DNA of 64,000 bases from Aquanectria penicillioides (GCA_003415625.1 PYIU01000003.1:434001-498000), one strand, 5' to 3'; counted from the stretch's first letter, positions 1-12,020 are shown. Notes: generated by a model from the letters alone, not told the origin. Numbers and translations: made by a program.

Positions 1-86
1 AGACTTTTTCTTATTTTATATTTTATATTTTATTTTAATTTTTTACTGCGTTGATCTATGTTCTATGCTGACCAGGGTCTTCGAAT

Positions 87-1409
87 TTGCAGAAATTCCA
101 CGCTGCGAGGCTTGACAAGTGGACCATCACACATGCCTTTTTCGCCGATATGGGAGGTTTCGTGCTCGAAGCTGAAGACCTTGAAGATTATATACCTCTG
201 AACGCCGAGCAAGTCTTTTATTTGGTTCAAAACGAGTACATCGAGTACCCTGACGTTTCAGCAACCGAGTTGAAGGATAAGGACAAGTCTGACGGTCTCG
301 CAAGGTCAGTCCGACGTCTCTGGGCTTCTACGGGATTATGGAAATATGGACAGAGAACTAATAGTTTCATTCAGGTTTTTGACAATTGGCCAAGCTTTAT
401 GGTTCTTCGTCAACGTGATTTCTCGCGCGATCCAAGGCCTTTGTGTGACGACTATTGAACTCACTACAATATCATTCGTAGTTATTCTGTTCGGAACAGC
501 ATGGTGCTGGAAAGACAAGCCATCTGATGTTACCTCTACTATTACGATCAAAGCCAAGTGCCATATGAGTAAAATTATCTCCGAGGTGAATTCTCAACGT
601 CAGTTCAACCGTAGACGCGGACTAACCTTGACCAGGGGGGCCCTCGGGCATCACAGAAATATCACCAGACGCCTCTAGATTTTGTAAGCAGGGACGAGAT
701 CGCCCTGAACATGGTCTGGCAGTATTACAACGACATTTCACGCAGATTTCTCTTCTCACCCTTTTCGCGCCCCGTCACTAAAGTCCCTTGGGATAGGATT
801 CCCGGGGATGCCTTTCTCCGCATGGATTTTGACTTGGAATTAGTTGGGGCCGCATTCATCTTCCTTTTCAGCGCCGTCTTCTTGATCGCATGGAATTTTG
901 AATTCCCAAGCGTAACTGAGAAAACTTTTTGGCGCGTGGCGAGTCTTTACATGATGAGCTATGGCGCCGTTGGCGCTCTTTGGATGGAACTGTCGATGTG
1001 GATATTTATTCCTCAAAGCAGAGACGCCGATAGCAGTCTCGAGCGGAGCTTAGTCGAGCAAGCTTTGGGCGTGCATCCCATCCAAATTTGGTACCAAAAG
1101 CTACAGAGACTCTGGAAGCGCGATAAACAGAGAAGATACCGACCCAGAAATTCCGATGAGGGCCTCATCCCTTTGCGCTCGCCGAATAAATGTGAGCCAA
1201 CCTTCTTTTCCAGGACTCACAACGTCTCGCCGAACAAGGATCCATACCTGAACGTCCCCGTGAGTTTCTTGGTAATTACATCTATCATGTGCTTTCTTTA
1301 CACTGTGTTCCGATTATATATTTTGATTGAAGATATTGTTGGTTTGAGGTCGTTACCACCGAGTGCGTATGAAACAGTGGACTGGACGACATTCATTCCA
1401 CATATATAG
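87..1409 (+). CDS. Fungal multi-pass membrane protein of unknown function (5' end uncertain)
   Basis: Three exons can be joined in frame: up to 304, 375-585 and 636-1409, with introns 305-374 (GTCAGT...TTCAG) and 586-635 (GTGAAT...GACCAG, ACTAAC branch point). From the first Met the product is 400 aa. The N-terminal block (THAFFADMGGF) and the C-terminal block ending in ETVDWTTFIPHI match a family of uncharacterised polytopic proteins common in Pezizomycotina; hydrophobic stretches near VVILFGTAWCW, the LVGAAFIFLFSAVFLIAW region and the SFLVITSIMCFLYTVF region are probable membrane spans. Bases 1-90 are T-rich and end in TTTGCAG with a GCTGAC branch-like site just before, so they look like an intron. 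The true start is therefore probably beyond the left edge and the Met at 87 may be spurious. Function is unknown; no neighbour suggests one. Confidence 0.7.
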
Positions 1410-1690
1410 TGTCAAGTGGTGGAATCGATCGTGGTGAGATCAAACATGATAGAGGATACGTTATTATTTAAATATACCCAAATGAATGTTATGTTTCAAT
1501 GATACATGTCGCATTGACAAATGTCGTTTTATTGAGCCAAACTAGAGACATGATTACTGAAAACTTGCACAACAAATTGCTGCGTATCATAAAAGGCATA
1601 TCTATATCAACTATCTCACCTCATTGCCATAATCTAAGTTAAATACTGCATGGTTTTTTTTTTTTTTTTTTTTTTTCAATATGCTGGGCA
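1410..1690. other. AT-rich 3'-3' spacer with long poly-T
   Basis: The spacer between the convergent membrane protein and permease genes is AT-rich. Near 1652-1676 it holds an uninterrupted T run just beyond the permease stop. No coding signal is seen. Confidence 0.6.
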
Positions 1691-3220
1691 TTATTTTGTT
1701 TCAGGCCTTTGTTCTTCTTTAACGTAGTTGTCTGGGTTACCCATCGTCACCTCCATAGTAATGCTCGGGCCAGTGAATGTCTTTCGTAGGCCGCCCCACC
1801 ACAGGCCAGCAATAACTATTGCTGCAATAGCCATGACCACTACTAGATAGTTCATTGAAGATCCTGTCACAGGGAGAGCAGTGGGAAAGCTAAATGTGAC
1901 AGAGAAGAGCAACACAAACAATGTTGATAGAGCATTGATGGCATATCCAAAATTTCCGAGACTGAAGACTCTTTCGGGCAGAATATGCCGTCCACGGAAA
2001 AGCAAGGCCGCTTGGGGTAGAGTAGTCGTGATGTTGAGGGCAAAAAGAGTGAGGTTGATGAAGCTATTATAAGCAGTTGAAGAGGCAACGTAGAGGACAC
2101 CAACCACAATCTGAATCACCAGCATCACAGCTGTTGCTCGAACGGGGCTCGCGTTATTGAGTTGCATCATGAAGTTGCTGCAGGGGACACCGCCGTCTCG
2201 AGCAAGAGACCAAAGGGTTCTTCCACCGAGAATAAAGAGATTGAGCACAATCTCGTAGAACATGATCATGTAGTAGACATTGAAGATGGTTGCGCCCACG
2301 CTGGAATTGAGCGACTGTCGATAAATTTCCAGGATTGGGACTGTAGATTCAACAATTGCATCAAGGTCGGTGACGCAGAACAGAAGAGCAATGTACCACA
2401 CAATGACGGTAACGATTCCAAGGCCAACGGTCCAGGCGATGGCGATGGGAATATTCTTGCTTGGGTTAGGAACCTCCTCAGCCAAATGGGATGGCCCATC
2501 AACACCACTGTATGCCCAAAGACAGCTCGTCAGACCGAGGACGAACGCGAATCCGTCTCCCCATCCTCCACTGTTTTGGTATTCAGTGAAAACGAAGGAT
2601 GCAGGCTGCTTGTTCTTCTGGACGGCGAGCACGGAAACGATCGATGCGACAAAGCCGAGGAGAGAGAGCCAGAAGATGGCAATGCCGAGACGACCAATGG
2701 CGGTGGGATATCGGGATGTGGCGAGGAAACCAACGATGGCGAGGAGGATGTGTAGGAGGTAAATCTGCCATGCTTGGGAGCCGTAGCTTGGATTCCATAG
2801 TGAAGCCAAATCGGCCACGGAGCTAGCCACGAAGAAATTGCATGACGCTAGAGCAGCCGATGCATAAACGATGGTCAACCAACCGGTTACAAAGGCCGCA
2901 CCACGACGAAGACTAGGCGGAAACACCATGTAGACCATGTGATACTGTCCGCCTGCTGAGGGATATGCTGATGCAAGTTCAGCAAAGCCAGCACCAATGC
3001 AGGCCATGATTACTCCAGCGACGATGAGACCATAAATGAGGGTCGGGGGACCTCCAGACAAGAGGGGAACTGCGATACCGGATCCGAAGGCCATCCAAGA
3101 ATTGGTCGTAGTGAATGCGAAGGCAATTACAGATAGGCGGCTGTAACGATGGACCAGGTGATTGTTTTCCGGGACATGTTTAGGATCGGGATCCTCTTCG
3201 TGTTCATGTGGCGAAGGCAT
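1691..3220 (-). CDS. Amino acid/choline-type permease, APC superfamily
   Basis: Uninterrupted 509-codon frame without introns. A hydrophilic N-terminus of about 30 residues is followed by roughly 12 hydrophobic segments. The first helix region carries FTTTNSWMAFGSG and later FAELASAYPSAGGQYHM, which are hallmarks of the fungal GABA/choline permease branch (yeast Hnm1, Uga4 relatives). A conserved glutamate-containing stretch HLAEEVPNPSKNIP lies before the sixth helix, as in this family. Length is normal for the family (500-550 aa). The protein should sit in the plasma membrane and import a nitrogenous small molecule; the exact substrate cannot be read from sequence. It stands alone, with AT-rich flanks; a run of over 20 T follows its stop. 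Confidence 0.88.
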   Translation of the reverse strand: MPSPHEHEEDPDPKHVPENNHLVHRYSRLSVIAFAFTTTNSWMAFGSGIAVPLLSGGPPTLIYGLIVAGVIMACIGAGFAELASAYPSAGGQYHMVYMVFPPSLRRGAAFVTGWLTIVYASAALASCNFFVASSVADLASLWNPSYGSQAWQIYLLHILLAIVGFLATSRYPTAIGRLGIAIFWLSLLGFVASIVSVLAVQKNKQPASFVFTEYQNSGGWGDGFAFVLGLTSCLWAYSGVDGPSHLAEEVPNPSKNIPIAIAWTVGLGIVTVIVWYIALLFCVTDLDAIVESTVPILEIYRQSLNSSVGATIFNVYYMIMFYEIVLNLFILGGRTLWSLARDGGVPCSNFMMQLNNASPVRATAVMLVIQIVVGVLYVASSTAYNSFINLTLFALNITTTLPQAALLFRGRHILPERVFSLGNFGYAINALSTLFVLLFSVTFSFPTALPVTGSSMNYLVVVMAIAAIVIAGLWWGGLRKTFTGPSITMEVTMGNPDNYVKEEQRPETK

Positions 3221-4700
3221 CGCTGAGTATGATGGCGAGGTGAACCTTTCACCAATTTACTCGTAACCAATCAAGATGAATCGATGTCGATTTGGTTGCA
3301 ATGAAGATTCTTCTACAAAAATAGAGCTAATTTTTTAAATTATAAAGGTTGGAATCAACAATTGCTTGACACGCGGGTGGGAATGCCTATCATTAATAGC
3401 AGTGGGCGAAGGTTAGTATTTAACACGCTTTAGCTCTTATCATTTGCATAAAGCCAATGACGTTCCATGAGTGATCCAATGAGAAATAAAATCCCAACGC
3501 GTGATCGTTCATGAGGCTCTCCATCGCCGTAGTGGGATTTCCCAAGCACGAACCTATGTCAGAACACGCTGTGGGACCAGGTGGAGATGACGCTGTCACC
3601 TTCGTTACATGCGAAAATTCTTATCTGGATGAGGCTGCGAGTCACAAACGGCAAACTCTATAGTTATTAATGTGCCAGGCTATTCAAGAATATTACTTGA
3701 TTGGGTTTCAATCACCGAGTCCCCGGCAATAGTCGAGGTGTGCTTCCCACTGTAATTCCCGGTTTCATGCGTCAGCGCCGCCGGCCAGCCGCCGGGCGGT
3801 GCCGTGTTAGCCGAAGCCCCATCCGCTCTGGCTCCGATCATGAGTTTGCCGATCAAGACTTGGCTTCCGGGGCAGACGATTGAGCCGCCTCGAAGAAACG
3901 CGGAGATGCGGGGGCTTTGAGACGGAGGCTCCCAGGTCCCAAGGCCTTGGTCCCGGCCGATGGTTCGTCTGAAGCTACTTAAGCTCTCGCTGTACCCGGC
4001 CCGGCCACTCCTAGAAAACTCCCTAGTGCCTGGAGAGCGGTGTCGGTCTCACTACTTTGATATTGGGGCTAATGAGAGAGCTCCGTCGTCGGCCAATTCT
4101 GCTCAGGACCAGGAAACCTTGCCAACGGGTTTATTGATCACCATGAAGCCGGTATTCCCGACAGAGCCGCCGAGACTACACCTTCGCGGAGGCCGCCGGC
4201 GCCAGGAAGCACAAAATCTTGGGGGTCCCTATTGAGGAAGATGATGAAGCTGATTTGACGATGTGGGTTTGCTCTGCGCTGTCTGGTGATTTTCTTTGAC
4301 GGTGAACTTCACCTTCTCCACTACGTCAGGGGCTAGTATCACATCCAAGAAAGTGGATCATACTCCATCTTCGGGGAACCTCACTGCGATCTGGGGATTG
4401 ATTGATTTATTCTCGATCTGGATTTTCATTAGGTAACATGTGTGGGTTAATTTTATGACATATCAAGCATGAGAAACATCGGTCGAGCTATATTGGTCTG
4501 GCCGTTTCATCTCTGGGCTGTTCCTAAGCATCGTCCGCATTCTCGTCACCTCTAGTGTTCTCATCCTCTCACAGATACAGATGATATTTATTTGACTCCA
4601 AACTCCATCAGATACCTTATTCCTCTGGTTTCTTTCCATAGACGACCACCCTGTGGTATTTCGTTAGTGACACTAATCCAGGAGTGTTGCAAAGGGAGCC
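3221..4700. other. Intergenic; GC-rich coding-like relic at about 3690-4260
   Basis: The first 450 bases are AT-rich and form the permease promoter side. Between about 3690 and 4260 base composition rises sharply in GC and both strands give protein-like stretches broken by stops. The plus strand reads through SLPIKTWLPGQTIEPP, and the minus strand through GGSIVCPGSQVLIGKLMIG. No frame is open throughout, and I do not recognise the family or know which strand is real. It is best read as the remnant of a once-coding segment. From 4260 to 4700 nothing is seen beyond the 3' flank of the methyltransferase gene. Confidence 0.35.
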
Positions 4701-6158
4701 TTACACGGGGAGGTAAGCATGAACGCTGCGATCTTTCAGTTGTTTCCGGAGCTCAGTGCAGTAAATCATTGTCTCTTCCTTGGTCCAATTCAACGCACGT
4801 GTAAATAGCCCAAGCGTCAGCCCTTCCAGGCCACTGTCGAGGTTGGCAAATGTCCACGCGCCCAGCTCCTTGTAGTGGGGGTCCTTTGGCCAGGAATTCA
4901 ATGGCCACTTGTACCATTTTTCGACAATGTCCACGAACCCTGCCTTCTCCATCATCCCCTTGTACTCATGCGGGATATCGAGGCGGCGGCCGAATATTTT
5001 GCTTGCTGCGACAGAGAGGGGGCCAACTCTGCCGATTGGTGATTCAGGGTCCAGGGTGTCATCGTCGCTCGTGTATAAGACCTCGAGATCCTGCATTTCA
5101 AACCAACCGCCAGGTTCCAAGGCACTAATTGTGCTTAACAATGGAACATAGCCTACAGTTCTTTTCTCCACTTACTTGAGTGCCTTGTCGATGTAGGCCT
5201 GGTAGTCCTGAAGACTGCCTGCCATGACGCGGCTGAAGATAAAATCGAAAGGCTTTGACCAAGTCCACTCATGTTCAAGATCGTCGATTTCGAATGAGCA
5301 ATTAGTGGGCACACTAAGCACACATCAGCATAGATTCACCGTTCCAATATATAGGCCAATTCCTGACAGTGATGGTTGAGTCGGGCTCAAATCAACTCCA
5401 ATGACCTATCATATATAAGCACGGCTCCATCAAGAGACATGGGAGCCTGAAGTTCCCACCTCTGTCTCGGGAAATGAATCGGCTTTACGCAGGTGCTTAT
5501 CAGCCTTGTAGTTTCGAGGGCAATTTTTCATTATTTACGAACCATACTCGATAGCCCAACATCCCGTGCCCGTGCCAAGATCGAGAACTCGTTTCGCTGC
5601 ATGTTCGCCCTTGGGGCAGAGAGCAACGGCTCCGCGCAGGGTCAAGAGCCACAAGTAATGTTGAATCTCTTCAATGCGATATTAACATCATGGATCAAAC
5701 CTCAGAGCCTAAAAGTCTTGAACATACCAAGACGATCGTTCTCAGTGGAGTCGTTGGGAAATGCATATTCTAAGGCATTTCTTAGCAATCAATATCCCAG
5801 CTCGGGATTCCGGGGGAATTACTTCCGGCGCTCATTGAATGGTATGTTCGTCCATTCTCAACTTGGTGCTGTAAAATGCTGGATCGGATGGAGGCAAGCG
5901 AATCTGTTAGGGGCTTCGAAGTGTCATTAGCTGATACTTAAACATCGGTGTAACCTCATGCTGGGGGTTCGAGTAATGGCCGACGGTCTCGTGGGCCTTC
6001 GTTATAACCTCCACCGAAGGGAGCAAAACCTACAGCAGAAATGGCCGAATCCGCGTCGAATGTGTCAGCCTAGGTGACTGAGATTAGCCACAATCCTACA
6101 AGCAAGGATGTTATATATCTCCGCTTACGATAAGCTCCTCGGACTGAAGATTCGCCAT
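4701..6158 (-). CDS. LaeA/TdiE-like SAM-dependent methyltransferase, nine exons
   Basis: Nine exons join in frame to 313 aa: 6158-6129, 6069-6030, 5903-5823, 5769-5728, 5668-5543, 5482-5460, 5405-5368, 5313-5176 and 5124-4701. All eight introns have GT-AG ends. The product shows the family blocks in order: ENGRTYH near residue 40, the N-D-R-L/IQHYLWLLT region, motif I VLDLGTGTGCWAIEYA, motif II VIGVDLSP, the FDFIFSRVMAG block and a post-I EPGGWFEMQD block. This is the secondary-metabolism regulator/methyltransferase group (LaeA, TdiE, Llm proteins); substrate is unknown. The sixth exon is only 23 nt and encodes the end of motif I to motif II (D-S-F-P-E-T-E), so automatic prediction is likely to miss it and call only the 3' exon. 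No broken residue is seen. It probably acts in nucleus or cytosol. Confidence 0.83.
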
Positions 6159-6796
6159 GTTGACCAGCAACAGGAGGGGTTCAAAAGGACCAAACTGAAG
6201 AGCACGCAACGGGGCCTGACAAAGCAAAGAAGGGTTTCAAAAGGGACATACGGAATGCGTTCAGAGAGATATCTCTTCCTTTAGGCTTCTACCCGTCGCT
6301 GGCCAAGCCAACTGTTACGTCGAGAGTTGCGTGGCGGCGGGGCTATCCCGGTCCATGGCGCGCACCGGGTCGAATGACATGGTTACAGACACGGAAATGG
6401 CTGCAGAATGGCATGCAAACGGCACCAACACGCATACGCGAGGGGCATTTTGGAATGGTTGCCCTATCGTAGGTTACATTGGACGAGTGTGCGAGAAGAG
6501 ACCAGACCACTAGTGTCAGGGGTTCGCATGCCGCGGTTCCGGCTTCAATTCCACGAATGATGCCATTCGGAGCCGCCCTGTCACAGTGGTCGACTATGCC
6601 ATGCTTGAACTTCAAACTTGAGCCAATGGCCATAAAATAGACTTTTGAAATCTCTCAACAAAAATATACAAGCCCAAGCCATGAGATCAATGGGCAGGGC
6701 GGTAGGTATGTACAAGGGTATATGTCATCATCTCATCCATCCCAATTTACAAGTCCTTTCCGTTTATCTCCACCACCGCCAGGTCCAACTCCTTCC
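6159..6796. other. Intergenic, methyltransferase promoter side
   Basis: About 640 bases lie between the methyltransferase start and the MAD1 stop. No coding signal or repeat is convincing here. Confidence 0.5.
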
Positions 6797-9183
6797 TTAC
6801 GGCTTCGAGTTCCGTGAGTGCTCTTCGTAAAATTCCAACGTGAGGGCGGCCAAAAAGCCTGGGATGCATCCTTTTTCTCGCACCCAGAAGCCAATCTGAT
6901 CGCCAATCCTCCTGGCAAAGGCACTCCTCGGGCCGCCTCCCACCTTCATAGTTCCACGCTCACCATCAAAGACAATGGAGTTCTCGTGTTCATCGGTTTG
7001 AGATGGATAAAAGGTGCTTTCCACGCGCATCTTCCCGTTAGGAATAAACGTCACGGTCCAGCCGAGGGTGGAAAAGATGGCTTCCTTGAACTCCTGTGAC
7101 TTGGAGCCCCACACTTCCTTGAGTCGTCGAGCAGACTTTTGGGCAGATGCCGTTTCGGCCTTTGCAGCCGCAATCTCGCGTTCCATTGCGCCGAGAACTG
7201 AAGTTGGAATCATGGGGATAGCGGACTTATCAGCCTTGGCTCGTAGCGTGGCGAGCAAGTCCTTGTTCTCCTTCTGCAGGGCGTCAAGGGTGGCCTGCTT
7301 GACTGCCTCGTGGTCAGACGTAGGATTAGACTTGAGCGACAACACTCGGATTTTTGAATGCTCCTTGGCGGCCGTCAGCTGCTCTCGGTTTGCCTCAAGG
7401 TCCTTTTCTAGCAGCGCCACCTTGGTCTTGAAGCCTGTCAACTCTTCTTGGAGCTTGCGGTTCTTGCGCGTCAGCTGTCCGAGTTGCTCATGAGTTGCAT
7501 CGTCTTCAGCGCGGGAGCGTTTGGTGCCAGCAACTGGCTGAGGTGTACTGGGTGCTGGTGGTTCCATCGATGACATCTCCGTGTGGAGATTCTGTACTTC
7601 AGTTTTGTACTTGTCGACGAGTTCCTCGAGCTCTTGGACTCGGCGTACACGGGCCTCGTCATATTGCTCTGGCTGAAGCGTCTCATCCTCGGTGTCGAAG
7701 GTCTTAAGCTGAGCTCGAAGATATTCAACTTCCTTCACCGCCAGAACACGTTGTCTATCAAGACGAATGCGAGCTTTATCGCCGTTGGAAACTGTTGCGG
7801 AAGCCTTGGCATTCTCAACTTCTGCTTTCAACTTGGCCTTTTCGTCTTGGAAATTCTGAATCGTGTTCTGTTGGGCAGCGATCTCGGCTTGAAGAGCGCC
7901 AACCTGGTCCAGATATGAGGCAGTGGTCAATCGCTCCTGGACCAAAGCTCTTGCCATGGCCTCTGGAGAATCGAATTCAGCATCGCCAGTCTCCGAGGCA
8001 TTCTTGAGGTAAGCAGTCCAAGCCAGGCGCTCATCCTCCAGCCTCTGTCGCTGGATTCGGGCCTCGGCGAGCTCTGCCTCGACCGTCTCTGTGGCCTCGA
8101 GCTTGCGCTGCAGTGTGCGCTTCTCTTCCTCAACAACCTCAACTGCTTTGCTCAAGGCACGAAGGTGCTTCAATTCAGCCAGCTGGTCTCGGTTGGTTGC
8201 CTCGAGGGAACGGATGTGTTGAACTTGTTCAGACAATTCCTTCCGGATGATCTCCATGGTTTCGGCATCACCGCTCTGAGCCTTAAGGCGCAGCACGTCG
8301 GTTTCCAAGTTTGCAATGTGGGCATCCTTCTCAGTGACTTGCGCCTGGGTTTGTTGAAGAATCTCTTCCCTTTGCTGGTTTTCTTGTTCCATCTCTTGCA
8401 AAGATCGTTGCGAAGCAGTAACCTGCATCTCGAGATCGGACATCTTCCGGTCGGAGATCCGCGCAGCTTCTTCCTTCGCAGTCGAGAGATCCTCGAGCTG
8501 TTCCTGCAAGACTCGCGCCTCCTGCTCGGCGTCTCGAGTTTTGCGCTCCAGGGCCCTCTTATCCTGCTCGGTCGCATCTCTCAGATCATCGAGTTCTTGT
8601 CGCATTGTCTCCAGCTGGGCGACAGCCTTTTCGCGATCGGCCTCGGCTACCTGGCGTTGTTGAGCTTCGTCTTGCTCGCGGCGACGTGCCTGCTCCATCT
8701 TGCTGTTTTGCTGGGACATGGTGATCTCCTTCTCTTGCTCCGCGGTCTGCATGCGATACTGCAGAGTGCCGATCTCGGCCTTCAAGGCCTCGATCTCCTT
8801 CCTGTACTTTTCATACTCATCCGCATCTGGAGGCGCCATGTTCTCCTTGCAACTTTCGCGCGAACCGGGGCGAACCGACTCGGCGGTGTGGCTCTGACGG
8901 GAGGGAGGCCGAGGAATATTCGCCTCGGCGCCAGTGAAGAGGTTATATGTTGGCTGTGTCGCACGAAATGATGAAATCTGGAGGTTCAATGCGGTTAGAA
9001 CCTGTCCACGCGAGTTTCGGGAATGTGGGCTTGTGTTGTTTTGTTTCTTTGTTGACTTACCCTGGACTCTCTTAGCGAGGTCTGTGGTCGGCCGATGGCA
9101 GAAGTGCTTGCACGGAACCTGCTAGAGGTCGAATTTCGCCTGCTTCCCGGCCCTTCTCGTCCTTGCGGCGTGTGGGAGCGCAT
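6797..9183 (-). CDS. mad1: Spindle assembly checkpoint protein MAD1
   Basis: Two exons, 9183-9061 and 8977-6797, with an 83-bp intron (GTAAGT...CTCCAG), give 767 aa, the usual size for fungal Mad1. The N-terminal ~80 residues are basic and Ser/Pro-rich (MRSHTPQGREGPGSRR), followed by about 550 residues of almost continuous heptad-rich coiled coil (E/K/Q-rich, few prolines). The C-terminal globular domain contains the RLKEVWGSKSQEF and FLAALTLEFYEEH blocks characteristic of Mad1. In known systems Mad1 sits at nuclear pores and unattached kinetochores and recruits Mad2 to delay anaphase. The start at 9183 is chosen because the exon encodes a typical Mad1 N-terminus and splices in frame. The gene stands alone and no lesion is seen. 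Confidence 0.93.
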
Positions 9184-11052
9184 CTTGGGGCCGTAATCTA
9201 AGACGCGTTGTCAATGTTTAGAGTCGCGAGCGGTAGATGGTGGATTGGTCCGTCACCACGGTAGCTAATAACAGTCACGTGACTATGTTTGACAGCTCCC
9301 CACCATCAGTATTGTTTTCCCTGGGTCACTACCAATCACGCAGGACGTTGATGAGACATTAAAGCCTTTCTCAAGAAAATTCATACACTCTCAAAGTAAA
9401 TAAAATGCGCGTAGCTTGAAATGGTTCTGTTTTCTTGAATTGGGTCTCCTTGACGTAACAATGCAGGGCTCGACGCGACATGTCAAGCGGTGTGAATGGG
9501 GGGTCGCTCTAACTCTGCAAGCTACCTAGACAAGTGGGGTAAGGTGAATCCTTTCCCTTGTCTATGTCAAAGATTATTGGAGCTGTCAAGCAGCAGATCT
9601 CACAGCAAGCTAGCCAAGTTTTCCAACAGGTTTTATCTCCATCGCTAGCTGACTGTACTCGACGTAAGCATACATAAGGTGCACAGGATGCGCTAGCAGA
9701 GAGAATACATGAACAGCACAAGCTATAGATACCTAAATCGTACTGGGTGATTGGCATCGTCTTTGAATATCTCTAATATCAATGAGTTAATCTTATACCA
9801 ACTAGAGCTCTTAAATGACCATGATGCCATCGAGTACATGTAGGTCAAGGATGTCTACCAGCTTTAGCCCGATCATCGGTACTCAGTAATGATAAAGTGG
9901 TTGAACCTACAGAGGCGCTCCGAGCCGATTCATCTCTTCGACGTAGACTTTAGCGTCTTCTGGAGTCAGCCCATACCATTGGTATACTACGAAGAATCCA
10001 TATGGTACCAACAAGGGTAATATTTAACAAAAATTTGAGCCCAGGCCAACTTGATTACTCCAGCTATAGTTGAGAACTTAACAGTTGTGGCGTCCAAGGC
10101 ATGGTCTGTTGCCGATTGCCAAACCAGGATCAATTGACTCGCCCTTGACTTAGATAACATCCCAAGATGAGGGCTTCGGCCTCATCCAAGTTGAGCTTAA
10201 ATTTTGGCAGCGCCAAGATCCAGGCTTTCGATCCCCGCGATGGCTTAGTGTTCCAGCCAAACGGTAGGTTTTCGGCTTCGGCCACTCATTGCTAGTGACA
10301 GTTCTTCCCAACTCTCGTTTGCAGTAACCAATACCATAAAAGGCCGCGTATGCATTTTTGGCAGGGAGTTTTGCAGTTGGAAAGCTTTAGCTTGTTGATT
10401 GAGCCTAGTCAAGCCTTTGACTGTGCTTCGATGATCGTCAGGGATCGCACTGTACCTATAGCCCGATTGGTCGACTAACAAGCTTATTCTCGGCCGTGAA
10501 GCTTAAACATAGCTCTTGAACCTTTATTGACTAGAATGCCTTGCGAGTGAAGAGGTCGCCACCGATGCATATGAACAACGGAGGATGGATCCCCTGCACA
10601 AAATTGTTAGTTCAGGCTTCTCTTGCGCTAAACCTGCCTACCCGTGAGCCTGGTGCGGCTTCCAGAGCACGGGTAGCCGGCGATAATGAATTACTAAACA
10701 CAGCCATGATTTAAGCCTTAGAACAGAGGGGTGCATAGTATAATAACCCGAATAATTTGACATGTGGCTCAAGTTTATTCGCGAGTCGTTTTGAATGCTT
10801 GAAACAGGGCCCTTTTTGTGTTAATTGGAGGCTTGGTTCCATTCATTTTATTCATTTCCTTCCATTCTAATCCTGTCTGTTCTCAAAGGCCCTTGTCACA
10901 GATGATACATCGCCCCTCGGTTATCACGATTGCCAACGTTCTCTAGCCCAGAGCTCAATAGTCACAGCGCCAGGGATTCTAAAACATGTGTACTGGATCC
11001 GCTGCTGCACAATGAGAAGGCAGAATTTCTCATCCACGTGCCCCTAGTGCGC
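9184..11052. other. Gene-poor spacer
   Basis: Nearly 1.9 kb without a supportable gene. The first ~150 bases are the MAD1 promoter side. The rest is of mixed composition with only short frames that show no family features. A 9-bp inverted repeat lies at 10638-10646/10668-10676. Confidence 0.5.
10638..10676. repeat. Short inverted repeat
   Basis: Arms CTACCCGTG (10638-10646) and CACGGGTAG (10668-10676) are perfect complements separated by 21 bases. It could form a hairpin; no function is implied and it lies in gene-free sequence. Confidence 0.4.
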
Positions 11053-12020
11053 ATGTTTCGGACGAAACTCGTGTTACATGTCCTTACTGCCAAGTTTGCG
11101 CTGGTAATTTTCATTACGTCGATCGCAGCAAATACTCAATACAACTTTTCGGACTTCATAGGTCTATGCGATGGGCCGGTATGTTTGCTGCCTCCACTAA
11201 CTAGTTTGGCCTCTAATTAACCGTGTTATAACCAGGCGATTTGCGCTATTCTCTGAAATGTCATACAGATAGTGTGCATTCAAATGAATCGAGGTCGTCG
11301 TGGCTTCGGCCCTGGTGTTCGTGTCGGCGTCGACGTGTTGATTTGATCACTTTCTTAGTCGTGTTGAGCGCTGTTGTGGCCCCTTGCTCCCCAGCGGCCT
11401 ATAAGGACTACTTCGACAACCCGATGTTAAATACTGTGTACCCTCTCATCGTATTTATTGTGTTCTCCTTGTGAGTAGCTGTTTGGTACCCATGGATAGC
11501 ATGTTGATAATTGGGAACTGTTCTCAGGATTGCTCAGCTTGTCGCACTTGGCATTGCCTGCAAATTAACCAGGGGTCTTAACCAACAGCTGCTAGCTCGA
11601 ATTACCTACGCAAAGAGTGACCCCGATGGCATTACTATATATCCTCCACGCAAACGAAGTTCTGGGTTCGACAACTTTCAGCTCGGGATTCAAATTCCAC
11701 AGCAGCCACCACCATTCTTCCAGCAGTAGCAGCTGCAGCAATCACAGCAGTATCAGCAATACCAAAAATACTAACAACACTCACAGGATCAGCAACTCCA
11801 GCAATTCCAGCAGCCGCAACAGTTGCAACAGCCTCAGCAACAACCCTAGCCTGAACATCATAAGCCCTAACCTCAACAACAACAGCCTCTGGAGGACCAG
11901 AATCAACAACAGCCCATGACTTCACAACAGAACTAATCTCAGAACCCTGGACAAATGAAATCACAAACTCGGACACCGTCCCCCATTTGTCATGCGAAGC
12001 TTAGGATAATCGGAAGGTAA
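11053..12020 (+). pseudogene. Broken MARVEL-like membrane protein gene with Gln-rich tail
   Basis: Exons 11053-11178, 11236-11470 and 11528-12020 splice with fungal GT-AG sites (57-bp introns). The translation gives hydrophobic helices (MFRTKLVLHVLTAKFALVIF; ITFLVVLSAVVAP) and a YKDYFDNPMLNTVYPLIVF block, as in fungal MARVEL-like four-helix proteins, then a Gln-rich cytoplasmic tail. The reading is broken by TGA at 11254-11256, a one-base shift near 11335-11345, and five stops in the tail at 11727, 11772, 11847, 11868 and 11934. Those five are TAG or TAA sitting among CAG/CAA codons, as expected from C-to-T changes at CA dinucleotides (RIP-like). The frame otherwise stays open for the whole tail, so the loss looks recent. 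The family call is from general character only. Confidence 0.6.

Noticed and set aside
8165..8971. A 268-codon plus-strand frame opposite MAD1
   Set aside because: It is a Leu-rich antisense shadow of the Glu/Lys/Gln-rich coiled coil.
9905..9930. A GGTTCAACC word resembling a tRNA B box
   Set aside because: No matching A box or cloverleaf could be folded around it.
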